Under the pieces are notes generated by a model. It made no database searches. It was not told where the DNA came from and was given only the letters and a program-made list of their open reading frames with translations. Below, one piece after another: positions 55,410 through 62,954 of a stretch of DNA of 64,000 nt. Position numbers and translations under genes: made by a program. This DNA comes from Thermoflavifilum thermophilum (GTDB lineage: Bacteria > Bacteroidota > Bacteroidia > Chitinophagales > Chitinophagaceae), in NCBI RefSeq assembly GCF_900116565.1, contig NZ_FPCJ01000001.1, forward strand, positions 1,462,464 to 1,526,463, written 5' to 3'. Positions within the stretch are counted from its first letter, which is position 1; every line of letters starts with the position of its first letter.

Positions 55410-57461
55410 TTATTTTTCGGCTGTCAATACAAAAAGCGGATTTTCTGTAATCCGCAAGCTTACCTTTCCATGCGCATCTGTTTGCAGCATATTCCTTTCT
55501 CCGGTAAAACTTTTATCCTGCAAGCGTACGGTTTCAATCAGGGTATGAGGTTTGAGATGAAATTCAAATTTGTGGATAATCTTATTTTCAGTCGTCGGGC
55601 ACCAGATGGCATAAATCACACTATCGGGATGTAAAGCATTTCGAAACCGATAAATCCATACCGAATCGCCTGGATGTTCGCGTATGATGGCATCGGCGCG
55701 ATAATGAAACATCAACTGGTAAAACGTGGCGAGATAATAGTAAACCGGATAAGCCGAATAATTCATCACCCCATCAGGCCTGCGGTAATTATCCATGACG
55801 CCCGTGGTATTAAAGCGATGAATACCCGAACTATCATAGTCTTGCTGTTGCCCATCATTACGCATCTGAAATAAAGTATTCACTTTCACTCCCGTGAAAG
55901 CGATAGCCAGCTCTGCACGAATAACCCACCAGGCTTGCAATGTAGCGCTGTCCACACCCGGAATTACGGGCACGGCCAGATCACTTTTTCGGTTGCGATC
56001 ATATCCCCATTCGGTGTACCAGACTTCTTTACCGGGGTCCAGATTATGGATGAAATCCACATAACGTTTGATTTTCTGCCGCAGGCTGTCTTGTTCGGGC
56101 GAAACAGCATGCTGGTTGCGGATAAAAGCATAATGATGGAAATTATAGATATCGATAAACTTTTTGTGATCTTTTCTTCGGTAGTACATGTAATAATTGA
56201 ATGCCTTCACGAAATTCGAATCCATGTAGTAGGTACCAAACATGATATGCTTCATGTGCGGATCGGCATTTTTCACACCCAGCAGCGATGAAGGTGGGGC
56301 ACCATTGCCATCGTCAAACATCGTGGCATAAGCAAAATAGGCATCGGCTTGCATGGGATGTGCAATCCAGTCAGCATCGCGTTCATTCCCATCTTCTACG
56401 GCATCATAAGCTTGCTGGTGGAGCGAATCGGGGAAATTGATTTGGTGATAAGGATCGGTCGCATTTCCTTTTCCCATGACCACACCAAACAAGTAAGCCA
56501 TGCGCGCCACCCGGTCGTAGGAAGCTGGATCGGAAAGGCTTCCCTGCGGATGCGCAACATGATCCATGGGCATATCTTCCCAGTGATTGATGGGCAATGA
56601 TCCCTGAATGGCAAGAAATTTATGTTGGCCATGTGCTTGGAAAATTTTGCCGCTGTTTACCAGGCCATTATAGGGAAATTCAAAGTAAGTGAGATGTTGT
56701 GTATCCGGAAAAGCATAATGAACAATATGACTGTAATGGCTATACCGGTCAAATACAAAATGGATCTTGTTGATATCGTGTTCAAAAATGGCGGTATCTA
56801 TCCAGGGCATGTTTTCATAGCATCGAATCCATTTCCCCAGCGCAAATTGGGGCGGATAAGGAAAATCGTTAAAAGAAACTATACCCATTTCTTCACCTAT
56901 AGTGGGATAAGCATATTCATGCCTGACCAGCGGCCGGTTAGACAATCTTTTGCCCATAAGATTTCCGTATAACAGTATTTCCTTTACGACGCTTTGTTGA
57001 CCAGTTAACACGATATACAAGTAACGCGTTTGAATGTGTATCTGCAAGTGAATCCATTGGTTGTAATGATCGGTGGTAGTGGCCAGCAGCAAATACCAGT
57101 GGTCGGGTTCGCCATAGTAGATATAAAAACTATCCACGCCGTTTGCATCGTAATAATACATATCGCTCAGAGCATAAAGGCCGCCCAGATCGAGCACCCC
57201 CCTGAGCGGATAATATTTTTGCGGCGAATACCTGACCTGAGGAGCCGACCGGGGTATGTCGGAGTTGAAAGGTTTCAGGTATTGTTCATCAAACAGCCGG
57301 TAGAGCGTACTATCGCGATCCAGCTCAGTGAATTCGGCAAACGTGGTATCGCCCTTGTACCAGTAGCCAAAAGGATGAACAACGATTTGTTGCTGGCCGC
57401 AGGAAGGCAGAGCCAGTAGCAGGCTCATCAACCAGAGTTTCCAGGCCGGGGTGAGCTTCAT
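55410..57461 (-). CDS. Uncharacterised exported protein, clan GH-A-like
   Basis: A 683-residue lipoprotein (signal ends LLLALPSCGQQQ). About the first 200 residues are beta-rich, with a jelly-roll look (LYALSDMYYYDANGVDSFYIYYG, WIHLQIHIQTRYLYIVLTGQQ). The central part looks like a TIM barrel: a GNE motif in VEDGNERDADW (likely acid/base), FHHYAF, and a late Glu in EVWYTEWGYDRNR (likely nucleophile), the clan GH-A pattern. A C-terminal beta-domain ends in ITENPLFVLTAEK. I cannot assign it to a numbered family. It converges on the GH144 locus. ATG 57461 starts the signal peptide. Confidence 0.75.
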   Translation of the reverse strand: MKLTPAWKLWLMSLLLALPSCGQQQIVVHPFGYWYKGDTTFAEFTELDRDSTLYRLFDEQYLKPFNSDIPRSAPQVRYSPQKYYPLRGVLDLGGLYALSDMYYYDANGVDSFYIYYGEPDHWYLLLATTTDHYNQWIHLQIHIQTRYLYIVLTGQQSVVKEILLYGNLMGKRLSNRPLVRHEYAYPTIGEEMGIVSFNDFPYPPQFALGKWIRCYENMPWIDTAIFEHDINKIHFVFDRYSHYSHIVHYAFPDTQHLTYFEFPYNGLVNSGKIFQAHGQHKFLAIQGSLPINHWEDMPMDHVAHPQGSLSDPASYDRVARMAYLFGVVMGKGNATDPYHQINFPDSLHQQAYDAVEDGNERDADWIAHPMQADAYFAYATMFDDGNGAPPSSLLGVKNADPHMKHIMFGTYYMDSNFVKAFNYYMYYRRKDHKKFIDIYNFHHYAFIRNQHAVSPEQDSLRQKIKRYVDFIHNLDPGKEVWYTEWGYDRNRKSDLAVPVIPGVDSATLQAWWVIRAELAIAFTGVKVNTLFQMRNDGQQQDYDSSGIHRFNTTGVMDNYRRPDGVMNYSAYPVYYYLATFYQLMFHYRADAIIREHPGDSVWIYRFRNALHPDSVIYAIWCPTTENKIIHKFEFHLKPHTLIETVRLQDKSFTGERNMLQTDAHGKVSLRITENPLFVLTAEK

Positions 57462-57571
57462 GAGTTTAAAAATACAAGGATTCCAATGGATTTGCATGTT
57501 TTAGAAAGGAAAAACACATTACGCATATAGGTTGCATTGTTTTACTTTAATTTTGAATAAATCATTTTATC

Positions 57572-58954
57572 ATGAACCTATTATTCTTCGTCGTGCTGGC
57601 CATTTTAGCTGTGGCCGCTTTTCTCATTGGCTGGTTCATTGCCAGGGTTAGGGTTCAGGCCCAATGGAGTCGGGACCTGGAAAATGCCCGTTTGCAGATA
57701 CAGGAAGTTCAGCAACAACTTTCCCGGTATCAAACACAAAGTGAGCTATATCAGCAACAATATCAAGATACCAATGCCCAGCTTCAACAAAAAGAACAAA
57801 AAATTGAGCAACTCATTGCAGAAAACCATCAGCTACACGCCCTTAACGAACAGCTAAAGCAAAAACTGTCTGAACAAAAAGAAGAGATACAGGAAATCCG
57901 CAAGCAGTTTCATCAGGAATTTGAAAACCTGGCCAACCGCATCTTTGAAGAAAAGTCTAAAAAATTCACCGAGCAAAACACCGAACGCATCCGGGAAATC
58001 CTGAATCCCCTGAAAGAAAAAATCGGTGAATTTGAAAAGAAAGTAGAAGAATCCAACAAAGAAAACATCCAAAATCATTCGGCATTAAAAACCGAACTGG
58101 AACATCTCAAACAGCTGAACCAGCAAATCACGGAAGAAGCCAGAAATCTTACAAAGGCTTTAAAAGGCGAAAGCAAAACACGCGGGATATGGGGGGAAAT
58201 GATTTTGAAAAGAATTTTGGAATTATCCGGACTCGAAAAAGGTCGGGAATACGTCCAGCAGGAGAGCTTCACGGGTGATCATGGTAACCGTTTACAACCC
58301 GATGTGGTGATTTATTTGCCTGGTGATAAATACCTGATTATTGATGCCAAAGTCTCGCTGGTGGCCTATGAAAATTATGTGCATTCTGATAATCCCCAGG
58401 AGCAGGATCAGCTGTTACGCCAGCATGTACAGTCTATACGCAATCATATTGATGGATTGAGTAAAAAAAATTACCCGAATATTCATGGCCAGCAATCATT
58501 GGATTTTGTGTTTCTTTTTATGCCGATAGAAGCTGCCTTTTTATTGGCTTTAAAAGTAGATAACGATTTGTATGAATATGCTTTTCATAAAAACATCATC
58601 ATTGTTGGACCTTCCAATCTGCTAGCTACTTTGAAATTGGTAGCCACGATCTGGCAGCAGGAAAAGCAACAAAAAAATGCCCAGCAAATTGCTGAAGAAG
58701 CCAAAAAAATGCTCGATAAATTTTCTATCTTGTGTCAACGACTGGAAGAATTGGGTGATCGAATCCGGAAAACGCAGGAGGTGTATGAAAGTACCATGAT
58801 AACATTAACCGGTCGTGGTAATCTCTTGAATATAGCTAAGCGAGTAGGGCGGCTGGGCGTTTCTCCAAGTAAGGCATTGCCGCAAGCCTTGTTGCAGGCA
58901 GCTGAGGATGAGGAGGAAGATGAGCAGGTAAATGGACAAATACAGCACGAATAG
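57572..58954 (+). CDS. rmuC: DNA recombination protein RmuC
   Basis: A 460-residue RmuC. An N-terminal membrane helix (LLFFVVLAILAVAAFLIGWFIA) is followed by a long Gln/Glu-rich coiled coil (about 30-195) and the RmuC nuclease-like domain: KGESKTRGIWGEMILKRILELSGL, LQPDVVIYLPGDKYLIIDAKVSL, LDFVFLFMPIEAAFLLAL and NIIIVGPSNLLATLKLVATIW. RmuC limits inversions at short repeats. Length and blocks match the family. Confidence 0.96.
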   Translation: MNLLFFVVLAILAVAAFLIGWFIARVRVQAQWSRDLENARLQIQEVQQQLSRYQTQSELYQQQYQDTNAQLQQKEQKIEQLIAENHQLHALNEQLKQKLSEQKEEIQEIRKQFHQEFENLANRIFEEKSKKFTEQNTERIREILNPLKEKIGEFEKKVEESNKENIQNHSALKTELEHLKQLNQQITEEARNLTKALKGESKTRGIWGEMILKRILELSGLEKGREYVQQESFTGDHGNRLQPDVVIYLPGDKYLIIDAKVSLVAYENYVHSDNPQEQDQLLRQHVQSIRNHIDGLSKKNYPNIHGQQSLDFVFLFMPIEAAFLLALKVDNDLYEYAFHKNIIIVGPSNLLATLKLVATIWQQEKQQKNAQQIAEEAKKMLDKFSILCQRLEELGDRIRKTQEVYESTMITLTGRGNLLNIAKRVGRLGVSPSKALPQALLQAAEDEEEDEQVNGQIQHE

Positions 58955-58992
58955 ATTTTCTTGAATATGGATTGGCGTAAAAAAAATTTCCC

Positions 58993-59847
58993 ATGATCTG
59001 CTTTCTGCTAAATCTGGCTATGATGTGGATGAGCGGAAAAACATTTTTGCTTTTTCCCTTGCCAGCCCATCTCTGCTCTAATACCATTCTTCAGGATACG
59101 GGGCATATGCATTGGCAGCTTGTCTGGCATGATGAGTTTGATGATTCTGGTTTGCCCGATAGCACCAAATGGAATTATGAACAGGGTTATCTGCGCAATC
59201 ATGAAAAGCAATATTATACGAAAGCTCGGCCGGAAAATGCGCGTGTGGAAAATGGGATGCTCATTATTGAAGCTCGAAATGATTCTGCATTTATCGATGG
59301 CGCCGTGCGGCCCATTACCTCTGCCAGTTTGATTACCCATGGTAAGGCCAGCTGGACTTATGGGCGTATAGAAGTGAGAGCTAAGCTGCCACGTGGGCGT
59401 GGTACCTGGCCAGCCATCTGGATGTTGGGCGATGATATTCACCAGGTGGGATGGCCTGCCTGCGGTGAAATTGATATCATGGAACATGTGGGTTTTGATC
59501 CCGGTAAGATTCATGGCAGCATTCACACCGGCGCGTACAACTGGCCGCAAAATACTCAGAAAACTGCCATCATAGATGTGCCGGATTGTATGGATGCTTT
59601 TCATGTGTATGCAATTGAATGGACGCCTGAGTATATTGATTTTTATGTGGATAGCATCCGGTATCTGCATTTTGCAAATGAACATAAAACCTTTGCAGAA
59701 TGGCCCTTTGATAAACCCTGTTATTTGATCTTGAATATTGCAATAGGGGGTGATTGGGGTGGGCAACATGGCATTGATCCCAACATTTTCCCCGCAAGGA
59801 TGGAAGTTGATTATGTACGGGTGTATCAAAAGAAATCAGATGAATGA
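58993..59847 (+). CDS. GH16 family beta-glucanase
   Basis: A 284-residue exported GH16, laminarinase/GH16_3-like. Features: LVWHDEFDDSGLPDSTKWNYEQGY, ITHGKASWTYGRIEVRAKLPRGRGTWPAIWMLG, the catalytic EIDIME near residues 159-164 inside WPACGEIDIMEHVG, HTGAYNW, and the C-terminal FPARMEVDYVRVYQK. It hydrolyses beta-1,3- or mixed beta-glucans. It starts 38 bases after rmuC. Confidence 0.93.
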   Translation: MICFLLNLAMMWMSGKTFLLFPLPAHLCSNTILQDTGHMHWQLVWHDEFDDSGLPDSTKWNYEQGYLRNHEKQYYTKARPENARVENGMLIIEARNDSAFIDGAVRPITSASLITHGKASWTYGRIEVRAKLPRGRGTWPAIWMLGDDIHQVGWPACGEIDIMEHVGFDPGKIHGSIHTGAYNWPQNTQKTAIIDVPDCMDAFHVYAIEWTPEYIDFYVDSIRYLHFANEHKTFAEWPFDKPCYLILNIAIGGDWGGQHGIDPNIFPARMEVDYVRVYQKKSDE

Positions 59848-60145
59848 TATTTGAATCGTTGAATCGCAAATTTTTCTGCAACAACAATGTTGCTTGTGAT
59901 TCGGATATTTATAGGTTTCAGAGAATCATTTTACCGGCCATGCCGGAAATACGCATGCTGACTATCCCGTTTATAAATGGCTGTTTCTAAACCGTTGTGC
60001 TGCCGGAATTGATTTTGATGGCTGACGCTTACACGGTGCAATCTTGCTGCTGGTCATCACACTTATGTACTTCATCTGGGAACTTTGTGTAGCATGCTGT
60101 CCGCAGCTGAGCTTGCTATGTGGCCAACCTATGTGCAGGGGTAAT
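59848..60145. other. Gap after GH16, no gene recognised
   Basis: No convincing coding frame. A stem GCAACA-ACAA-TGTTGC (59878-59893) can be extended by outer arms AATCGCAA/TTGTGATT with a bulge. It has no T-run, so it is not a standard terminator. No tRNA, tmRNA or 6S RNA pattern was seen. Confidence 0.5.
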
Positions 60146-60179
60146 AAAAAAACCCCGGTAACGATGCCGAGGTCTTTTT
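60146..60179. terminator. Bidirectional rho-independent terminator
   Basis: The stem ACCCCGG/CCGAGGT (60152-60158 and 60167-60173, one mismatch) has loop TAACGATG, an A-run on the left and a T-run on the right. It can therefore end transcription in both directions: the GH16 side from the left and a minus-strand gene end from the right, whose TAA lies at 60180-60178. Confidence 0.75.
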
Positions 60180-60282
60180 ATGCAGATTCACTTGCCATTA
60201 GCGCTGGTGGGGCACCAGCCGGCCCCGCCCCCATCATCTGCCAGGTGCTGGCCAGGCCTTTAACCCGCCATGGCTCGCTACA
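60178..60282 (-). pseudogene. Possible 3' fragment of a broken gene
   Basis: A minus-strand frame of 34 codons is open from just after a TGA at 60285-60283 to a TAA that abuts the terminator. It includes WRVKGLASTW, QMMGAG and PAGAPPALMASESA. GC content is high, like the core genes, unlike the AT-rich DNA to its right. The fit of stop codon and terminator suggests the true end of a gene whose 5' part was lost. I do not recognise the family. The same bases also form strong hairpins (GCTGGTG-GGG-CACCAGC, 60203-60219), so a structured RNA is an alternative. Confidence 0.3.
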
Positions 60283-60290
60283 TCACAAAA

Positions 60291-60389
60291 TTAATTTTTT
60301 TTGGCATACTTGCTATCAAAAAATTGTAAATCATGTTTCGCCTGCAATTCCGTTTCTTCCGGAAGCCGGCTCATCGGTTGGGTAAGCAT
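60291..60389 (-). CDS. Possible 32-residue protein
   Basis: ATG at 60389 opens a short frame whose product starts MLTQPMSRLPEETELQ and ends DLQFFDSKYAKKN. The composition looks protein-like, and an AT-rich upstream region could hold a promoter. No homologue is recognised, and such short frames arise by chance. Confidence 0.25.
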   Translation of the reverse strand: MLTQPMSRLPEETELQAKHDLQFFDSKYAKKN

Positions 60390-60417
60390 GTGTTGAAATT
60401 TTCCAAAAAAAATATTT

Positions 60418-60488
60418 TTGTTATACTTGCATTGGTCTGGGCTGCGGCCCGGATCACCCCCAACTAAAAGGTTGGGATTTTTTATTTC
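60418..60488 (+). repeat. Double-hairpin element, copy A (plus orientation)
   Basis: After a TATTTTTG-containing lead come the hairpin CTGGGC-TGCG-GCCCGG (60437-60452), a short linker, and a second stem CCCAAC...GTTGGG with a following T-run (about 60459-60484). A second copy lies inverted at 62949-63013. Read on the plus strand, this copy ends as a terminator pointing into the AT-rich module. Confidence 0.75.
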
Positions 60489-60578
60489 ATGCATTCTATA
60501 CATTTTCCCCTGGTATAAAAATCACCCTTTTTCAAATCGATTTTTGTTTTAAATCTTCCTTTTGCGATAGGTGCGGGC

Positions 60579-60625
60579 TTTGTGATTTGCTTTCAAAAAC
60601 GCTCTTTGATAAACTTCCAACAACC
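60579..60625 (+). CRISPR. Solitary sequence resembling a type II-C CRISPR repeat (copy 1)
   Basis: TTGTGATTTGCTTTCAAA (60580-60597) is identical to the same 18 bases at 62476-62493. From memory, it matches the first part of the roughly 47-bp type II-C repeats of Bacteroidetes such as Bacteroides fragilis. TCTTTGA (60603-60609) falls near the place where those repeats carry ATCTTTGAA. There is no array: no second unit at spacer distance and no cas gene in the window. Could be an orphan repeat, an anti-repeat, or an RNA mimic. Confidence 0.45.
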
Positions 60626-60642
60626 GTTAAAATGGAAAAGAA

Positions 60643-60709
60643 GGGTAAATAATCACTATTACCCAGGAAAAATTTTAGTAAAAATCAAGTTATTCATTTT
60701 CAATAACTT
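60643..60709. other. Two stem-loops downstream of the repeat-like sequence
   Basis: GGGTAA/TTACCC (60643-60648, 60659-60664) and a perfect 8-bp stem AAGTTATT/AATAACTT (60687-60694, 60702-60709) with loop CATTTTC. They follow the CRISPR-repeat-like sequence. On the minus strand the second is followed by GATTTTT, so it could be a weak leftward terminator. Confidence 0.4.
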
Positions 60710-61194
60710 AAAGTTTAAAAAATGTATTATTAAAAACATTCTCCTTTATGGCTTTGCGTTTGAATTATTATAGGATAAAATGATTTTCTGCACCTCTTCT
60801 CTGGATTAAACAATCAGTAATCTGTATTCCCTGCTACTGGGATATAAACAATTCAGTTGATAATTTTTACCCCACATCGGTAGTACAAAAACTGAACGGC
60901 ACCCGCCCAATTTTTTGATAAGACATAGAGATATTTACGGGATATTATTGGGAAATGCATTTCAGAATGCGGATATGGCATTTTTGTAAGATTGAATGAA
61001 AGAAACCGCATAGCGGTTAATTTCTATAAGTTCCGTAAAATTTTCCAAAATTTTCTGTTTTTTTCAGATTACGCCATGTTCTATTATTTTAGAAGCTTTC
61101 CAGCCCTAAGTATTCAAAAAAAAGAATTTATTGCATATATTTACGTATTATGTGCTATCGCCTTTGTAAACAGGTATAAATAGGGAGTTAAAAA
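60710..61194. other. AT-rich gap before the 368-residue gene
   Basis: No convincing gene; the short open frames here have skewed composition. TTCAGTT (60852-60858) pairs with AACTGAA (60890-60896) around an inner TACC/GGTA stem, and AACCGC-ATA-GCGGTT lies at 61004-61018. GGGAG at about 61182-61187, before the ATG at 61195, is a usable ribosome binding site for the next gene. Confidence 0.5.
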
Positions 61195-62301
61195 ATGAGA
61201 GATGTAGTGAATTGCATTAAAAAGTATGTTGAAATTACGAATGATGATAAATTCAAACATCATTGGAAATTATTATCACATAAATTAATAGCTGGTGTGC
61301 AAAATAGTTACAAAAAACCTGAAAATCATATAGTTAAAATTATTGAATCTATTATAAATAGCGTGGGGACATTCAAAACACAAGGGAAAAGCTTGAAGTT
61401 TAGCATTAAAACTAATTCCATTTTTATTCACGGTAATAAATCTTACGTAGAATTTAGTTATGATGGGAATAACACTAAAAGAGAACTTGGGGATATTATT
61501 TTCATATTATCTATTGTATGTAATAGCAAAAAATATTTTGAGAAAATGACTATAAATCAAGTAAAAAAATCAAAAGATGTTTCATGGAGTTTTTCTAGTA
61601 GAAGTGCTAAAGAGCAGGTTTATTTACTTTCCAGATTCCCAACGTTTAAGGGAGCAAAGAATTCACTAATACCTTCAAATGAATACAGTTTACCTAATTA
61701 TTTAGGTTGTCTGGGCAGTCATGGGTTGCTTTATTTTCCAGGTGATTTTGCTCTAATTAGTTCAAAGAAATTAGAAGTTCTTTTATCAAAAAAAAGTACT
61801 ATATCGCTTTATGATTTATTCAAATTGGAGATGGAAACTATACAAACTATTATGTGCCCTTTTTGTTTATTATTTGATTATGATATTGAGGAATGCTTTT
61901 ATTTTTTTCATAAGCTTATCCACTATTTACCTGGATATTATAGATATTCCCCATTTGTTTGTAATTTGCCAATATTAGGAAATAATTGCATAGCATTTAA
62001 TTCGTATGATTTCTCAAATAAATATTTGCTTGGACATATAGGAGAATTGGTATACGCAAAAAATATACCCTATAACAGTTCGGCTCTCCGATTTTTACAA
62101 GTTTTGCTTAATGCCATTAAAAGAAAAGCAGAAAATGACCGGCTAGAAAATATTTTGAATTTCATAGGTTCTTTTTATAGCAACGAATACGCAAATTCAG
62201 ATGATGGAAGTGGGAGAGAAGAAAATGAAGGATTTAACTATGAAAGAGGCAGTATTGGTATTATCCATACAATAGTAGATTTAGAGGAGTTTAATAAATG
62301 A
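61195..62301 (+). CDS. Unrecognised AT-rich accessory protein
   Basis: A 368-residue protein with strong AT-biased codon use (many AAA, AAT, ATT, TTA codons), unlike every core gene in the window, so it was acquired. A GGGAG ribosome binding site lies about seven bases before the ATG. The N-terminal third is Lys-rich and helical (CIKKYVEITNDDKFKHHWK). The middle contains WSFSSRSAKEQVYLLSRFP, and a hydrophobic stretch MCPFCLLFDYDIEECFYFF with a CPFC pair. The C-terminus is acidic (SDDGSGREENEGF). No signal peptide, transmembrane helix or known catalytic motif is clear. It lies between two CRISPR-repeat-like sequences and two inverted hairpin elements near phage genes. A defence, anti-defence or immunity role is possible but unproven. 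Confidence 0.75.
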   Translation: MRDVVNCIKKYVEITNDDKFKHHWKLLSHKLIAGVQNSYKKPENHIVKIIESIINSVGTFKTQGKSLKFSIKTNSIFIHGNKSYVEFSYDGNNTKRELGDIIFILSIVCNSKKYFEKMTINQVKKSKDVSWSFSSRSAKEQVYLLSRFPTFKGAKNSLIPSNEYSLPNYLGCLGSHGLLYFPGDFALISSKKLEVLLSKKSTISLYDLFKLEMETIQTIMCPFCLLFDYDIEECFYFFHKLIHYLPGYYRYSPFVCNLPILGNNCIAFNSYDFSNKYLLGHIGELVYAKNIPYNSSALRFLQVLLNAIKRKAENDRLENILNFIGSFYSNEYANSDDGSGREENEGFNYERGSIGIIHTIVDLEEFNK

Positions 62302-62474
62302 TGGAGACAGTGTACAACAAGTAGATATCTGGCTCCATTTCACTCCACCCAACTCTTTGCTGCCATTGGATTTCAGATACCCGCCACTACGTTACTGCCA
62401 ATGCAAATATAACCTCCTGATTAAAAATTTATTATTTCTTCAATTTCAAATAGCTGTACCTTCGTTTCTTATAT

Positions 62475-62527
62475 GTTGTGATTTGCTTTCAAACTTTTTG
62501 TCGCTTAGCTCTTTAAAAGCTTATTGG
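62475..62527 (+). CRISPR. Solitary sequence resembling a type II-C CRISPR repeat (copy 2)
   Basis: GTTGTGATTTGCTTTCAAA (62475-62493), then an extra stretch of about 11 bases, then TTAGCTCTTTAAAAGCTTATTGG-like sequence (62505-62527). The flanking pieces resemble the TTAG, TCTTT and ATTGG parts of Bacteroidetes type II-C repeats, as I recall them. It shares 18 identical bases with copy 1 in the same orientation. No array or cas gene accompanies it. Confidence 0.45.
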
Positions 62528-62954
62528 CTATCATGTAAGCCGATTGGAAACCGAATACCGCACTGCTGTTGCCAGCCTGCCTGCCGGCAGGCAGGTTTCT
62601 ACAGATTTGGCAGATGGAGGGAAAAAAGTTGAAATATTGCCTGAGATTCCTGAAACAGAGGCAGAAAGAAGAAGCAAAATACTACCCAATGCATTTCCCA
62701 GAAAAAATCCTGACTTGCGTGTTAACGGTGAATATTTTGAAGTAAAAAGACCAGAGAATTTAACAATAAATGCTATAGATCAAAACATTAGGAAAGCAAG
62801 CCATCAAGCATCTAATGTAATTATCATTATAGAAAATGAAATGAACCTATCAACACTTGAAAGTATCACAAAAGAAAGATTTGACCAGCATGCTAATTTG
62901 AACAAAGTGATTTTTTATTATCAAGGTAAATTTTATGAATTCAAGAGGAAATAA
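62517..62954 (+). pseudogene. Phage gpF-like C-terminal fragment with CdiA-type nuclease domain
   Basis: The frame opens after a TAA at 62514-62516; no ATG start exists, only TTG at 62544. The first residues (RLETEYRTAVAS) look like the end of Mu gpF/SPP1 gp7-type head morphogenesis proteins. Then SLPAGRQ is encoded by a 20-bp palindrome. The rest (KKVEILPEIPETEAERRSK, PDLRVNGEYFEVKRPENL, IRKASHQASNVIIII) matches the CdiA C-terminal tRNase/PD-(D/E)xK layout: Asp in PDLRV and the FEVK catalytic pair are present. It directly precedes gpG, the usual order in Mu-like phages, which supports a truncated gpF with a polymorphic toxin tail. Whether it is still translated is unclear. Confidence 0.65.
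62576..62595. repeat. 20-bp perfect palindrome inside the toxin frame
   Basis: CCTGCCTGCC joined to GGCAGGCAGG is a perfect 20-bp palindrome. Similar GC-rich palindromes are widespread REP-like units in Bacteroidota and often insert into genes in frame, adding peptides such as PAGRQ. Here it contrasts sharply with the AT-rich surroundings. Confidence 0.85.

Noticed and set aside
59008..59829. Minus-strand 273-codon frame inside GH16
   Set aside because: Complete overlap with a GH16 gene that has its catalytic motif; the antisense product resembles nothing.
59848..60145. Possible tRNA or other housekeeping RNA as a phage attachment site
   Set aside because: No cloverleaf with a T-loop (GTTCRANNC) or D-loop pattern, and no conserved tmRNA or RNase P core words on either strand.
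60044..60385. Plus-strand frame of 113 codons
   Set aside because: It crosses the terminator and runs antisense to the likely gene fragment; composition and start context are poor.
60992..61183. Short frame before the 368-residue gene
   Set aside because: Rich in Phe, Tyr and Lys as expected from random AT-rich DNA, and no ATG start or ribosome binding site.
60570..62530. True CRISPR array
   Set aside because: Only two repeat-like copies nearly 1.9 kb apart, with a coding gene between them and no regular spacers.
62357..62632. Frame of 91 codons overlapping copy 2 and the toxin start
   Set aside because: The Cys-rich end comes from the palindrome read in another frame; the toxin frame is better supported by its domain pattern.
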